NCBI RefSeq assembly: GCF_014230315.1
Contig: NZ_JACLAW010000004.1
Span: 1-64,000, forward strand
Length of the DNA: 64,000 bases
Direction of reading: 5' to 3'
From: Novosphingobium flavum
GTDB taxonomy: Bacteria > Pseudomonadota > Alphaproteobacteria > Sphingomonadales > Sphingomonadaceae
Every line of letters begins with the position of its first letter. Position 1 is the first letter of the stretch. Below the pieces are notes generated by a model, which did not search any database, was not told the DNA's origin, and saw only the letters and a list, made by a program, of their open reading frames with translations. The translations under genes and the position numbers were made by a program. Of this stretch, positions 1 through 10,034 are shown in pieces.

Positions 1-606
1 GGCGGCTCGCGCGGCGGTGGCGGCGGCTTCGGCGGCGGCTCGCGTGGCGGCTTCGGCGGCGGCGGCGGCGGCGGTGATCGTGGCGGCTTCGGCGGCCCGC
101 GCGGCGGCGGCATGCCGGCCCAGGTCGTAGGCCAGGGCAAGGGCGTCGTGAAGTTCTTCAACGCCCAGAAGGGCTTTGGCTTCATCCAGCGCGAAGATGG
201 CGGCGAAGACGTTTTCGTCCACATCAGCTCGGTCGAACGCGCCGGTCTCGAAGGCCTGGCCGAAGGGCAGACCCTGGAATTCCAGCTGGTCGATCGCGGC
301 GGCAAGATCTCGGCGAGCGACCTAGTCATCGTCGGTGATGTCATCCCGGTCGAGAAGCGCGAAGTCGCGCCGCAGCGTCAGCTGACCGGCGAAAAGGCTA
401 CCGGCACGGTCAAGTTCTTCAACGCGATGAAGGGCTTCGGCTTCATCACGCGTGACGACGGCCAGCCGGACGCTTTCGTCCACATCAGCGCGGTCGAACG
501 GTCGGGCATGCGGGCCCTGAACGAGGGCGACCGGCTCGAATTCGATATCGAGGTCGATCGACGAGGCAAGTACTCGGCGGTCAACCTCTCGCCGCTTCAG
601 GGTTGA
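1..606 (+). CDS. Double cold-shock-domain protein with Gly/Arg-rich N-terminus (5' partial)
   Basis: The reading frame is open from base 1, so the start lies upstream of the window. The first 37 codons seen are almost all Gly with interspersed Ser-Arg-Gly and Gly-Gly-Phe motifs, as in RGG-type RNA-binding tails. Two cold-shock domains follow, each with the RNP1-like KGFGFI and RNP2-like VFVHI or AFVHI nucleic-acid-binding motifs; the first spans about 70 residues after the Met at 112 and the second runs to the C-terminus. Cold-shock domains bind single-stranded RNA or DNA and act as RNA chaperones or antiterminators. Tandem-CSD proteins of about 160-250 residues are usual in alphaproteobacteria. 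The Met at 112 could be taken as a start, but no Shine-Dalgarno precedes it and the Gly-rich frame continues upstream, so a longer protein is more likely. A terminator follows at 665-700. Confidence 0.88.
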   Translation, partial: GGSRGGGGGFGGGSRGGFGGGGGGGDRGGFGGPRGGGMPAQVVGQGKGVVKFFNAQKGFGFIQREDGGEDVFVHISSVERAGLEGLAEGQTLEFQLVDRGGKISASDLVIVGDVIPVEKREVAPQRQLTGEKATGTVKFFNAMKGFGFITRDDGQPDAFVHISAVERSGMRALNEGDRLEFDIEVDRRGKYSAVNLSPLQG

Positions 607-664
607 TCCGGCCGGCCGGCCTCTCGGGCATGTAACCGAAGGTCGGCACAAGCATGATGCGCGC

Positions 665-700
665 AAGTGGCGGTCCGTCAGGGCCGCCATTTGTCGTTTG
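665..700 (+). terminator. Intrinsic terminator after the cold-shock gene
   Basis: Stem TGGCGGTCC (668-676) pairs with GGGCCGCCA (681-689) with one G-U pair and a GTCA loop. It is extended outward by AAG/TTT and followed by the T-rich run TTTGTCGTTTGTGTTT. It lies between the cold-shock gene and argD, which also argues against the longer argD reading frame that would begin at 654. Confidence 0.75.
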
Positions 701-761
701 TGTTTACCTGCCCCTGCCGTTGAGTTTTGCGCGGGGCACATCGGACTTCAAGGAACCAGTC

Positions 762-1952
762 ATGTCGATCTCTCCGCTCATGCCCGTCTATCCCCGGACC
801 GCCTTCCGGCCGGTGCGCGGCGACCACTGCCACCTGATCGGTGAGGACGGGAAGCGTTATCTCGACTTTGCGGCGGGAATCGCGGTTAACATCCTGGGCC
901 ATTCGCACGAGGGCCTGATCGGCGCGATCCAGCAGCAGGCGGCGACGCTGATGCACGTGTCCAACCTCTATGGCAGCCCGCACCAGGAGCAGCTGGCGCA
1001 GCGGCTGGTCGACCTGACCTTCGCCGACACGGTGTTCTTCACCAATTCCGGCGCGGAGGCGGTGGAATGCGCGATCAAGACCGCGCGGGCCTATCACCAG
1101 CATGTCGGCAACCTCGACAAGTTCGAGCTGATCACCTTCCGCAACGCTTTCCACGGGCGGACCATGGCGACGGTCAGCGCCTCGGACCAGGACAAGATGC
1201 ACAAGGGCTTCCTGCCGCTGCTGCCGGGCTTCAAGTACGTCGATTTCGACGATCTCGAGGGCGTGAAGGCGGCGATGGGGCCGAACACTGCCGGTTTCCT
1301 CGTCGAGCCGATCCAGGGCGAGGGCGGGATCAAGCCGGCGAGCGACGAATTCATGAAGGGCCTGCGCCAGCTGGCCGACGACAATGACCTGATGCTGGTG
1401 CTGGACGAGGTCCAGTGCGGCTATGGCCGTTGCGGCACCTTCTATGCCTATGAGCAGTACGGGATCGAGCCGGACGTGCTGGCCACGGCCAAGGGCATCG
1501 GCGGCGGCTTCCCGCTCGGCGCCTGCATGGCCACCGAGAAGGCGGCGCGCGGCATGGGCTTCGCCACTCACGGATCGACCTATGGCGGCAATCCGCTCGC
1601 CATGGCGGCGGGCGAGGCCGTGCTCGACGTGGTCGGCCATGCCTCGTTCTTCGCCCAGGTGCGCGAGACCGGTGAGCGGCTGCGCTCGCGGCTGGAGCAG
1701 TTCATCGGCAACTATCCCGACATGTTCGAGCTGGTGCGCGGCCGGGGGCTGATGCTGGGGGTCAAGATGAAGGTCGAGCCGCGGCCGTTCGTGGCGCACC
1801 TGCGCGACAATCACCAGTTGCTGACCGTCTCGGCCGGTGATCACACGCTGCGGCTGGTGCCGCCGCTGGTGATCGACGAGAGCCATATCGACGAGTTCAT
1901 GGACAAGCTCTCGGCCGGTGCGGCGAGCTATTCGGTGGTGGAGGTCGCCTGA
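762..1952 (+). CDS. argD: Acetylornithine aminotransferase (also succinyldiaminopimelate transaminase)
   Basis: Class-III PLP-dependent aminotransferase converting N-acetylglutamate semialdehyde to N2-acetylornithine in arginine synthesis. ArgD enzymes often also serve the succinyl-DAP step of lysine and peptidoglycan synthesis. The 396-residue length is normal. The PLP lysine is K244 in the motif [14 protein letters not shown]; the glycine-rich FTNSGAEA phosphate loop and the LDEVQCG segment carrying the PLP-ring Asp are present. ATG 762 is chosen because an AAGGA ribosome site lies at 751-755 and because a terminator occupies the upstream extension. The stop overlaps the argF start by one base, so the two are translationally coupled. 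The order argD-argF-hslO is common in alphaproteobacteria. Confidence 0.95.
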   Translation: MSISPLMPVYPRTAFRPVRGDHCHLIGEDGKRYLDFAAGIAVNILGHSHEGLIGAIQQQAATLMHVSNLYGSPHQEQLAQRLVDLTFADTVFFTNSGAEAVECAIKTARAYHQHVGNLDKFELITFRNAFHGRTMATVSASDQDKMHKGFLPLLPGFKYVDFDDLEGVKAAMGPNTAGFLVEPIQGEGGIKPASDEFMKGLRQLADDNDLMLVLDEVQCGYGRCGTFYAYEQYGIEPDVLATAKGIGGGFPLGACMATEKAARGMGFATHGSTYGGNPLAMAAGEAVLDVVGHASFFAQVRETGERLRSRLEQFIGNYPDMFELVRGRGLMLGVKMKVEPRPFVAHLRDNHQLLTVSAGDHTLRLVPPLVIDESHIDEFMDKLSAGAASYSVVEVA

Positions 1953-2878
1953 TGACGCGGCACTTCCTCAACCTGGCCGACGCCGGCGGCGATGCCGTCG
2001 CCGCGATGCTGGGCGATGCGCTCGACCGCAAGGCGGCGCGGCGGACCTGGGCCAAGGGCCAGCCAGACGCCGATGCGCCGCTGGCCGGGCGGGTGCTGGC
2101 GATGATCTTCGAGAAGAACTCGACCCGCACCCGCGTGTCGTTCGACATGGCCATGCGCCAGCTCGGCGGCAGCGCGATCGTGATGGAGGCGGGCGGGATG
2201 CAGCTCGGCCGGGGCGAGACCATCGCCGATACGGCGCGGGTGCTCAGCCGGATGGTCGACGCGGTGATGATCCGCACCAACGATCACGCCAAGATCGAGG
2301 AACTGGCGCACTATTCGACCGTGCCGGTGATCAACGGGCTGACCGACCTGTCGCACCCCTGCCAGATCATGGCTGACCTGCTGACGGTGATCGAGAACGG
2401 CAAGGCCCTGCCCGGGCTGGAGCTGGCCTGGCTGGGCGACGGCAACAACGTGCTCAACTCGATCGTCGAGGCGGCGGGGCTGATGAAGTTCAACGTCCGC
2501 ATCGGCGTGCCGGAGGGCTACGAATCGGATCAGGGCTTCATCGACCGGGCCAATGCAGCCGGGGGACGGATCAGCCTGCACCGCGATCCGCGCGCGGCCG
2601 TGGTCGGGGCCGACGTGGTCGTGACCGACACCTGGATCTCGATGGGCCAGGCCCATGCCGAGGAAAAGCTGGCGGCGATGGCGCCCTATCAGGTGGACGA
2701 GGCGCTGATGGGCGCGGCCAAGGCCGATGCGGTGTTCCTGCACTGCCTGCCCGCCCACCGCGGCGAGGAAGTGACCGATGCCGTGATCGATGGGCCGCGC
2801 TCGCTGGTCTGGGATGAGGCGGAGAACCGGATTCACGCCCAGAAGAGCGTGCTGCGCTGGGCGCTGGGCCAGCTGTGA
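1952..2878 (+). CDS. argF: Ornithine carbamoyltransferase
   Basis: Catalyses ornithine + carbamoyl phosphate to citrulline in cytoplasmic arginine synthesis; family members are trimers. The carbamoyl-phosphate loop STRTR is at residues 57-61, HPCQ at 135-138, and the ornithine-side loop HCLP with the catalytic cysteine at 264-267. Length is 308 residues, typical of anabolic OTCases. The start ATG overlaps the argD stop (TGATG) and the stop overlaps the GTG start of hslO (GTGA), so argD-argF-hslO form one operon read from the region after the 665-700 terminator. No frameshift or missing residue was seen. Confidence 0.95.
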   Translation: MTRHFLNLADAGGDAVAAMLGDALDRKAARRTWAKGQPDADAPLAGRVLAMIFEKNSTRTRVSFDMAMRQLGGSAIVMEAGGMQLGRGETIADTARVLSRMVDAVMIRTNDHAKIEELAHYSTVPVINGLTDLSHPCQIMADLLTVIENGKALPGLELAWLGDGNNVLNSIVEAAGLMKFNVRIGVPEGYESDQGFIDRANAAGGRISLHRDPRAAVVGADVVVTDTWISMGQAHAEEKLAAMAPYQVDEALMGAAKADAVFLHCLPAHRGEEVTDAVIDGPRSLVWDEAENRIHAQKSVLRWALGQL

Positions 2879-3786
2879 GCGAAGAGGCAGGCGGCGCCGC
2901 GCCGGGCGAGACGGGATCCGACTGCGTGCTCGGCTTCACCGTGCCGGGCCGCAACGTGCGCGGGCGCGCGGTGCGGCTCGGGCCGGTGCTCGATACGATC
3001 CTCTCGGCCCACGATTATCCCTCGGCGATCAAGCACCTGCTGGCCGAGGCCCTGACCCTGACCGCGCTGATGGGCGCGCTGCTCAAGGACGACGAGGGGC
3101 AGCTGACGGTACAGGCGCAGACCGGCGGCGGCGTGGTGGATCTTTTGGCCTGCGACTATCGCGGCGGGGAACTGCGCGGCTATGTCCGCCACGACGCGGA
3201 CCGGCTGGCGGCCTTGGGGGCCAATCCCTCGCTGTTTGCGCTGTTCGGGCAGGGCTATCTCGCGGTGACCTTCGACCTTGCCGCCGAAGGACAGCGTTAC
3301 CAGGGCATCGTGCCGCTCGAGGGGGATTCGCTGGCCAATGCGTGCGAGCGCTATTTCGCCCAGTCCGAGCAGGTTCCGACCCTGATCCGCATCGGCACCC
3401 GCAGCGGCAAGGACGGCTGCATCGCCGGGGGACTGTTGGTCCAGCACCTGCCCGAGGGAGAGGAAGGACGCGAGCGCCTTCATGCCCGGATGGACCATCC
3501 CGACTGGGAGCACGTCGCGGTCATGGCCGGCTCGGTGCGACATCACGAACTGATCGACCAGGCCGTGTCGATGGAAGATCTGGTCTGGCGGATATTCCAT
3601 GAGGAAGGGGAGATTCGCGTTGCATCCGGGACGGCGCTGACCCGTGGGTGTCGGTGCTCGATCGAGCACTACCGTGCGGTCCTCTCGCGTTTTCCGGAAT
3701 CCGAGCGCGCCGAAATGCGGGACGACGATGGCATGGTCGTGGTCGACTGCGCCTTCTGCTCGAAGCTGTTCCGGATCGAGACCTGA
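2875..3786 (+). CDS. hslO: Redox-regulated chaperone Hsp33
   Basis: Cytoplasmic holdase chaperone activated by oxidation and unfolding. The 303-residue protein has the Hsp33 N-terminal domain and a C-terminal zinc switch with C259-R-C261 and C292-x-x-C295, the four redox cysteines of the family. The start is GTG within a 4-base GTGA overlap with the argF stop, indicating coupled translation. Its place behind argF is a known alphaproteobacterial arrangement; the functional reason is not obvious from the sequence. Confidence 0.94.
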   Translation: MSEEAGGAAPGETGSDCVLGFTVPGRNVRGRAVRLGPVLDTILSAHDYPSAIKHLLAEALTLTALMGALLKDDEGQLTVQAQTGGGVVDLLACDYRGGELRGYVRHDADRLAALGANPSLFALFGQGYLAVTFDLAAEGQRYQGIVPLEGDSLANACERYFAQSEQVPTLIRIGTRSGKDGCIAGGLLVQHLPEGEEGRERLHARMDHPDWEHVAVMAGSVRHHELIDQAVSMEDLVWRIFHEEGEIRVASGTALTRGCRCSIEHYRAVLSRFPESERAEMRDDDGMVVVDCAFCSKLFRIET

Positions 3787-3811
3787 TCGCTTCGGCTTGC
3801 GCAAGGCACAC

Positions 3812-3840
3812 TTGGCCGCGCCGAAAGGCGTGACTATATT
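3812..3840 (+). promoter_or_regulatory. Sigma-70-type promoter for the DUF3617-like gene
   Basis: TTGGCC (3812-3817) and TATATT (3835-3840) are separated by exactly 17 bases, matching four and five of six consensus positions. It is placed 46 bases before the ATG at 3886 and after the hslO stop. Predicted by eye only. Confidence 0.5.
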
Positions 3841-3885
3841 TGCGGCGGGCCGCCGGATTCACCGGTCGGCGCGGACCGGACCTTG

Positions 3886-4296
3886 ATGTTCACTTGGCGA
3901 TCAGTGCTGTTGGGCGGGGCATTTTTGGCCGGGCTGTCGGCTGCCGGCAGCAACGAGGTCGCCGCGGAAAAGCCGGTCCTGCAGATGCTCGGCCGGATCA
4001 GCGAGGGACGCTGGGAGCTGCGCCGCCGCGATGGCTCGGTCCAGCGGATCTGCATCGATAGCGGGAAGCGGTTGATCCAGCTGCGCCATCCGGAGAGTCC
4101 GTGCAACCGGCTCGTGCTCGAGGATGGGCCGAGTTCGGTCACGGTCCAGTATACCTGCCGCGGCAAGGGCTACGGGCGCACGCACATCCGGCTCGAAACC
4201 GGGCAACTGGTTCAGATTGAGAGCCAGGGGATTGCGGAAGGCTTGCCGTTCGAATTTGTCGCCGAAGGGCGCCGGATCGGCGATTGTACGCCCTAA
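3886..4296 (+). CDS. Secreted DUF3617-like protein
   Basis: 136 residues with an N-terminal signal sequence: MFTWRSV, a hydrophobic LLGGAFLAGLSA stretch and a plausible cleavage near residue 25. The mature part has the pattern of DUF3617 periplasmic proteins common in sphingomonads: GRWELR near the start, then spaced cysteines in RICIDS, SPCNR, QYTCRG and the terminal GDC. These probably form disulfides. Function of the family is unknown. ATG 3886 is preferred over TTG 3883, one codon upstream. It has its own promoter (3812-3840) and is followed by queC 40 bases later; no coupling is evident. Confidence 0.75.
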   Translation: MFTWRSVLLGGAFLAGLSAAGSNEVAAEKPVLQMLGRISEGRWELRRRDGSVQRICIDSGKRLIQLRHPESPCNRLVLEDGPSSVTVQYTCRGKGYGRTHIRLETGQLVQIESQGIAEGLPFEFVAEGRRIGDCTP

Positions 4297-4336
4297 GGCG
4301 GTTGCCAGCGGGGGCTGCGCTGGTTAGCGCGGTGGC

Positions 4337-5038
4337 ATGAGCCAAGCCCTGCACGCCAAACCGAAGGATGCGGTCGTCCTCCTGTCCGGCGGTCTGGATT
4401 CGATGGTCGTCGCCGCCTTGGCCCGTGAGGCGGGCTACCGGGTAAATGCGCTGACGATCGACTACAATCAGCGCCATCGCCGCGAGATCGAGGCTGCGCG
4501 GACCATTGCGGCGCATCTCGGCGCCAGCCGCCACGTCATATTGCCGCTCGACCTGCGGCAGTTCGGCGGTTCGGCGCTGACCGATGATATCGCCGTGCCG
4601 AAGGGGGGGCTGGAGGAAGGGGTTCCGGTCACCTATGTCCCGGCGCGCAACCTGGTATTCCTGTCGTTGACGCTGGCTTGGGCCGAGGCAATCGGGGCGA
4701 GCGACATCTTCATCGGCGTGAATGCGCTGGACTATTCGGGCTATCCCGATTGCCGGCCGGAATTCATCGCCGCCTTCGAGAACGTGGCGACGCTGGCGAC
4801 AAGAGCGGGCTCGGAAGGGGTGCCCTTCACCATTCACGCGCCGCTGCAGTTCATGGGCAAGGACGACATTGCGCGGGAAACGGCGCGGCTGTCCCTTGAT
4901 CCGGCGATGAGCTGGTCATGCTACGATCCCCAGGAAGACGGCCGCGCCTGCGGGCTGTGCGATAGTTGCCGCTTGCGCCGCGACGGGTTCGCCCGCGCGG
5001 GACTGGTTGACACGACCGCTTACGCAGCCGACGCCTGA
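4337..5038 (+). CDS. queC: 7-cyano-7-deazaguanine synthase
   Basis: Converts 7-carboxy-7-deazaguanine to preQ0 with ATP and ammonia, the last step before QueF in queuosine precursor synthesis. The PP-loop ATP motif SGGLDS is at residues 17-22, and the zinc site is C195, C205, C208, C211 (CGLCDSC). The length of 233 residues is normal. The other queuosine genes (queD, queE, queF) are not adjacent, but gluQRS, which glutamylates queuosine tRNA-Asp, is in the same window at 46.5-47.3 kb. Convergent with sodC, with 12 bases between the stops. Confidence 0.95.
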   Translation: MSQALHAKPKDAVVLLSGGLDSMVVAALAREAGYRVNALTIDYNQRHRREIEAARTIAAHLGASRHVILPLDLRQFGGSALTDDIAVPKGGLEEGVPVTYVPARNLVFLSLTLAWAEAIGASDIFIGVNALDYSGYPDCRPEFIAAFENVATLATRAGSEGVPFTIHAPLQFMGKDDIARETARLSLDPAMSWSCYDPQEDGRACGLCDSCRLRRDGFARAGLVDTTAYAADA

Positions 5039-5050
5039 ATCGGGCTGCGG

Positions 5051-5572
5051 TCAGGTCCTGACGAGAATACCGCAGGCGATCCTCGCGCCGCTGTTGCCGG
5101 TGGGGTCGGTGCGATAGTCATCCGCGGCGGCGTGGATAACCAGCGCCGTCCCGTCGGCATCGAACAGACCGGCATCGAGTTGGGCCCTGGTTCCCTGAAG
5201 CGGCAGGTCGATCTGCCCCGTCCCGTCAGCGATCACGGCGATGTTCTGCAGATCGCCCATGTGCGCGCCCTTGGGGTTGAGCACACCATGTTCGTGCATG
5301 GCGGGATTGAGATGCCCGCCTGCGGTGGTGAAGGCGGGGCCATCGCAGCGCCCCACCGCGTGAATATGAATGCCGTGCGATCCCGCCGGGAGGCCGGACA
5401 CGTTGCCGAGCAGCCGGTATCCGGCTCCGGAGGTCACGAGGGCTATGGAGCCGGCCGGCTGACCCGTCGTTGAAATCATGCTGAAAGTCGCCACCGGGGG
5501 CGGCGTGACCGGCGTGGTCGCACAGGCCGAGAGGGTCACGATCATGGCGATGGCGCAGAAACGGTTTCGCAC
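5051..5572 (-). CDS. sodC: Cu/Zn superoxide dismutase, lipoprotein
   Basis: Periplasmic enzyme dismutating superoxide. The N-terminus is a lipoprotein signal peptide with lipobox LSAC (Cys17), so the mature protein should be anchored to a membrane. The body keeps the copper/zinc ligands: HIHAVG, the GGHLNP segment, HMGDLQN and the C-terminal LVIHAAADDY, plus two cysteines (GRCDG and IACGI) for the conserved disulfide. The 173-residue length fits bacterial SodC precursors. It is transcribed toward queC; the ompA terminator lies between it and the upstream gene, so it should have its own promoter in the roughly 40 bases after that terminator. Confidence 0.93.
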   Translation of the reverse strand: MRNRFCAIAMIVTLSACATTPVTPPPVATFSMISTTGQPAGSIALVTSGAGYRLLGNVSGLPAGSHGIHIHAVGRCDGPAFTTAGGHLNPAMHEHGVLNPKGAHMGDLQNIAVIADGTGQIDLPLQGTRAQLDAGLFDADGTALVIHAAADDYRTDPTGNSGARIACGILVRT

Positions 5573-5608
5573 GGCAGGTCCCCTCGGATGAATGTCTTCT
5601 AATTATAG

Positions 5609-5640
5609 CAAAAAGGGGCCGGATTTCTCCGGCCCCTTCG
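5609..5640 (-). terminator. Intrinsic terminator of the OmpA-family gene
   Basis: A perfect 10-bp stem, AAGGGGCCGG (5613-5622) with CCGGCCCCTT (5629-5638) and a 6-base loop, is followed on the minus strand by a T5 run and TATAATT. It is 25 bases past the stop of the OmpA-family gene and separates it from sodC. Confidence 0.85.
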
Positions 5641-5664
5641 AATTTTGCAGGCTTCTGGCGAAGC

Positions 5665-6753
<1,089 letters not shown>

Positions 6754-6853
6754 GTTAGATTTCCCCTTTTGCGTTTTTACACACCACCGAGTGTTCACTT
6801 GTGTATCGGCTTAAAATTAACCCTGCAAGCGGCCGAGCCGCCAACTGTTGCCG

Positions 6854-6874
6854 AAAAGCCGCACAAAATGCGGT
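6854..6874 (-). terminator. Probable terminator of the GTA cluster
   Basis: On the minus strand CCGCA-TTTTG-TGCGG forms a 5-bp stem (6-bp with a G-U pair) followed by CTTTT. It is about 75 bases after the last GTA-cluster stop (6947) and before the OmpA gene start. The stem is short, hence moderate confidence. Confidence 0.45.
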
Positions 6875-6946
6875 CCCCATTACGATTCGACTCCGGAAAA
6901 TCCCTCATTCTGCCGTCTAACGCGGCCCACTTGCCAAAGTTCCCGT

Positions 6947-7405
6947 TTACAAAGGGAAAATGCCGGCCTGCTGCATCGCGGAAAAAATGGCGGCAATCGC
7001 GTTCCGGGCCTCGGCATCCACAACCGTTCCGCCGCTCGGCGGCGCCAGAGCCGTGGCTTTGCGCCAAGCGCCGCCGACGCGGCGCAGATCCTGGCCGGTT
7101 GCGGCGTTGAGCAGTCGCATGCCGTCACGCGGCGCGACATAGAGCCACTGTCCGCCCTGACGCAGGGCCACCTGCCCCGCGCGGCCCGACCAATCGTCGC
7201 TGGCACCGGATGCTATCAACCATGCTTGTCCATCCAGTGGGGCAGCCGGAGGAGCGGCTTGCTCGGCCTCGATCGCGGCGTGGCTCAACCCGTCGAGAAT
7301 GGACAGGGCCTCGTTGACGAAGGCCTCTTTCTGGGCCTGTCCCGCGAAAAGCAGGGGCAGACCAAGGCGCGGGCTGACGCTGTCAAACGTAATGGGATCG
7401 CTCAT
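6947..7405 (-). CDS. DUF2793 protein at the end of the GTA cluster
   Basis: 152 residues. The N-terminal half carries the DUF2793 pattern: PRLGLPLLFAGQAQKE followed by VNEAL and LDG, then a W-rich middle (GQAWLIAS, GQWLYVAPRDG) and RVGGAWR. Such proteins are found at the tail-fibre end of phage and GTA clusters in alphaproteobacteria and are thought to be tail-associated or surface-adhesion proteins. The C-terminal residues after about 115 look like a variable linker plus a short helix. It begins 18 bases after the tail-tip gene stop and is the last gene of the minus-strand cluster. The exact role is not known. Confidence 0.8.
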   Translation of the reverse strand: MSDPITFDSVSPRLGLPLLFAGQAQKEAFVNEALSILDGLSHAAIEAEQAAPPAAPLDGQAWLIASGASDDWSGRAGQVALRQGGQWLYVAPRDGMRLLNAATGQDLRRVGGAWRKATALAPPSGGTVVDAEARNAIAAIFSAMQQAGIFPL

Positions 7406-7423
7406 GGCTTACCTTTCAGGAAC

Positions 7424-9610
7424 TCAATCGAGATGTGTGAGCAGGAGGGGCTGGGATACGGAATAGCTGCCGCGCTGCCGCACCATGACCGGCGCCCCGG
7501 GATGCGCGGCGGCAAGGCTCGCGGCGGTCGCGGCCGGGATCGTCAAGGCGTTGGTAGAAAGGGTCCACATCGCGACCGGGGTCTCGGGCGGGCCAACGAA
7601 CACGTCATATTGCTCGCTTTCCTCGTGGAGCGGGGTTTCCACCGCATCCAGCCATGCCCATGCGCCGCGGGCCCGGCGCGTCCAGCCCAGCTGGAGGCTC
7701 CCGTCCGCCAGGGGTTCCACCCTTGGCCGCACCGGAAACAGCGGACGCTGCGTCAGGCCCCGGCAACGGATCGGCACACTGGCCGGTTCGGCGTCGCCGG
7801 CCCCCACGGCGGCCACGGTTGCCAACGGGTTCTGGCCGACCAACGCTCCATCGACCAGCGTCGGGCCGCCGTCGAGCAGGACGAACGGTTCGCCCGACAG
7901 GTGGGAGTCGATGGACTGCTCGGTCCCGCCCCTGCCGCGTAGCAGGCCTTCCAGCCGCCACCGGCCCTCGCCAAGCGGGGTTGCCCTGGCGAACTGGATG
8001 ATTTCCTCGCCGAGCAGGGCGCGATTGGCGCCCATCGCCAGTTGGTTGCCGGTGACATTGACGAGAGACTGGTCGGCCGCGGTGAGTGCGATCTCGACCC
8101 TGTTCGCGCGGTCGAGCAGATGCGGGCTTCCTGCGCCGAGAGCCGAAAGTGCATGCCCTATCACGTTGCGGCTTCGCCCGGTCGAACCGACCGGTTGCAA
8201 CTGTCCGTCGCCGCCGTCGAGAAAAAGTGCGGCGCCCGACCAGCCCGGCGCGACCGAACCGGCCGCCGCCAGGACTAGCGGGGCATCGCTTGAACCGGTC
8301 CCGTCCCACGGCACCTCGAAGGCGACAAGTTCGGTCGCTCCCAGCGCCGCGTCCACAGGCGGGAGGATCCGTCCGGCGTCGGACGAGACAACGGTGGCCG
8401 AACCGCCGGGCGGCGAGCGCCACAGCGTCAACTCGATGCCGCTGGAGCGCCATTCCCATTCGTTCACCCGCCACAGGCCCGGTTGCCCGGGAACCTGGAC
8501 CAGCGCTCCCGGACGGATCGCAGGGTCGATTTCCGCCGTACGCCACGACAGGGTCTGCTGGGCCCATCGTCCGCGCCGGGTCGCCGCCTCGATCATCGCC
8601 CGCGCCGAGGCGGCGGTGGCGGCAACCGGCAGCTCGATCGTGTCCGGTTGGCCCGGTGCGGGCCGTCCCAGCACCCGCTGCAGGCCGGGCTGATAATCGC
8701 GATCGACATCGTAATAGCGCAGCAGCTCCGGCGGATTTTCCTGTGCCGGAAGCCGCTTGCGCGCCACGCCGCTTTGCGGCGCGAAGCCATCGTCGGGTGC
8801 CGAAGTGGTGGCCGCGCGGAGCAAGGCAGGGGAAGAGGCCTCGCCCGAGCGGATGGTCAGGATGTCGCCGCTGACGTCGCAATCGACCGGGACGACCGCG
8901 TTGATCTGGGCGAGGATGTCCGCCAAGGGGCCCTCGCACGACAGGCCGAGCATGTCGTCCAACGGAACGTCGGCCGTAATCCCCTCGATCACCCCTTCGG
9001 TAATCTGCGCCAGATTGAGCGCCGTCTCGCCGCCCAGCACCTCGAAGGTGAGCGCGGGCAGGCGGTTGCCGAAATCGCCGAGTTGCAGGTTTTCGAAGAC
9101 TGCATAGGCCGTGCCGCGATAGGCTGGGCACAGGCCTTCTCCCTCCGCCGCGACGAGCAGAGGATCGGCCGCCTGGTCGCCCCCGCCGGTATATATCCGC
9201 AGGGTGCCGCTGGTCTTGAGGTCGCCTGATGCACCGCGCAGCAGGTTGCCGTCGGCCCAGATCCGACCGATCCCGGCGATCGGGCGCGAGGCGAGCGCCA
9301 CCGCGAACGAAGCGCTGTAGCTGTAGCTGGTCGTGGAAGGGCGTCCCTTGCCGCCACCCTGGGTGTCGCTGTGTTCGACCAGGTCGGTTGCCCAAATGAT
9401 CGATCCGGCGACCCGCATCTGGCCGAAATGCCGCGCCAGCGCCGAGCCGTAGCTCGAGGTGGTCACCGACAGTTCCTTGAGCCGGGCGCCTTCGCGTGAT
9501 CCGGAACCGATGATCGCCGTATCGACCTGCCGACCGATCAGCGCACCGATGGCGCCGCCCAGCGGGCCGCCGATCGCCGTGCCGATCGCGGAAAAAATCA
9601 GAGTCGCCAT
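7424..9610 (-). CDS. GTA tail-tip/megatron-like protein (gp15 homologue), short form
   Basis: 728 residues. The glycine-rich N-terminus (GGPLGGAIGALIGRQVD), then ALARHFGQMRVAGSIIWATDL, match the start of RcGTA gp15, the tail-tip fibre/hub protein that contacts the recipient cell. Phage-tail_3-type segments follow (ITEGVIEGITADVPLDDMLG and the region to about 400), and the C-terminal part has the GRGGTEQSIDSH, WTLSTNALTIP and SVSQPL repeats of the family. RcGTA gp15 is about 1300 residues and includes a TIM-barrel domain near the N-terminus; here the protein goes directly from the N-terminal module to the phage-tail_3 region, so that domain appears absent. No frameshift explains the difference. 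It starts 10 bases after gp14. Confidence 0.87.
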   Translation of the reverse strand: MATLIFSAIGTAIGGPLGGAIGALIGRQVDTAIIGSGSREGARLKELSVTTSSYGSALARHFGQMRVAGSIIWATDLVEHSDTQGGGKGRPSTTSYSYSASFAVALASRPIAGIGRIWADGNLLRGASGDLKTSGTLRIYTGGGDQAADPLLVAAEGEGLCPAYRGTAYAVFENLQLGDFGNRLPALTFEVLGGETALNLAQITEGVIEGITADVPLDDMLGLSCEGPLADILAQINAVVPVDCDVSGDILTIRSGEASSPALLRAATTSAPDDGFAPQSGVARKRLPAQENPPELLRYYDVDRDYQPGLQRVLGRPAPGQPDTIELPVAATAASARAMIEAATRRGRWAQQTLSWRTAEIDPAIRPGALVQVPGQPGLWRVNEWEWRSSGIELTLWRSPPGGSATVVSSDAGRILPPVDAALGATELVAFEVPWDGTGSSDAPLVLAAAGSVAPGWSGAALFLDGGDGQLQPVGSTGRSRNVIGHALSALGAGSPHLLDRANRVEIALTAADQSLVNVTGNQLAMGANRALLGEEIIQFARATPLGEGRWRLEGLLRGRGGTEQSIDSHLSGEPFVLLDGGPTLVDGALVGQNPLATVAAVGAGDAEPASVPIRCRGLTQRPLFPVRPRVEPLADGSLQLGWTRRARGAWAWLDAVETPLHEESEQYDVFVGPPETPVAMWTLSTNALTIPAATAASLAAAHPGAPVMVRQRGSYSVSQPLLLTHLD

Positions 9611-9620
9611 GTGCCTGCTT

Positions 9621-10034
9621 TCAAGCCTGTGCTGTCATTCGCCAGCGTTGAACCAGAATATCGCCGAGCGGCCCGGGCCGGACTGCAACGCGGCCAAGCC
9701 CGGCATGGGCCTCGACGAACCATCCCGCGCGCCGCGCCGCGATCACCAGATGCAACTGGCCGGGCCCGGGACGGACGAAAAGGACATCGCCGGGCTCGTC
9801 CGGGCCGGATGCAGCTGCGAAGCCATGATCTCGGGCCAGCAGGGGGAGCGCCGCATATGACCCGGTGCGCAGTCGGTAGCCGGTAGGAAACGCCGCCGGA
9901 CGCCCCATCCCGGCCAGTGCGGCCGACAGGAGGCCAATGCAGTCGAGCCCGGTTTCCGGGGCGCGGCCATGCAGCCGGAACCGGCAGCCGACCAGCGCCT
10001 CGGCCGCTGCCGCCAGAGCCGCGGCCTCCATCAC
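9621..10034 (-). CDS. NlpC/P60-type cell-wall peptidase (GTA gp14 homologue)
   Basis: 137 residues. The catalytic cysteine is in GLDCIGLL and the histidine in QLHLVIA, the arrangement of NlpC/P60 amidases. In RcGTA gp14 is the tail-associated peptidase that helps the particle cross the peptidoglycan. The start is GTG at 10034, in a 4-base overlap (GTGA) with the stop of gp13, or the ATG right behind it at 10031; both give coupled translation. It is followed closely by the tail-tip gene. The short length (about 140) is typical of GTA gp14. Confidence 0.88.
   Translation of the reverse strand: MMEAAALAAAAEALVGCRFRLHGRAPETGLDCIGLLSAALAGMGRPAAFPTGYRLRTGSYAALPLLARDHGFAAASGPDEPGDVLFVRPGPGQLHLVIAARRAGWFVEAHAGLGRVAVRPGPLGDILVQRWRMTAQA

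Noticed and set aside
1..111. Direct repeats that could be a CRISPR-like or tandem array
   Set aside because: They are Gly codon repeats inside an open reading frame of the cold-shock protein, without spacers.
654..761. N-terminal extension of argD
   Set aside because: Contains a strong terminator hairpin (665-700) and no ribosome site; ATG 762 has one and fits family length.
678..1886. 402-codon open frame opposite argD
   Set aside because: Lies fully antisense to argD, has His/Arg-rich composition typical of GC-rich shadows and no recognisable domain.
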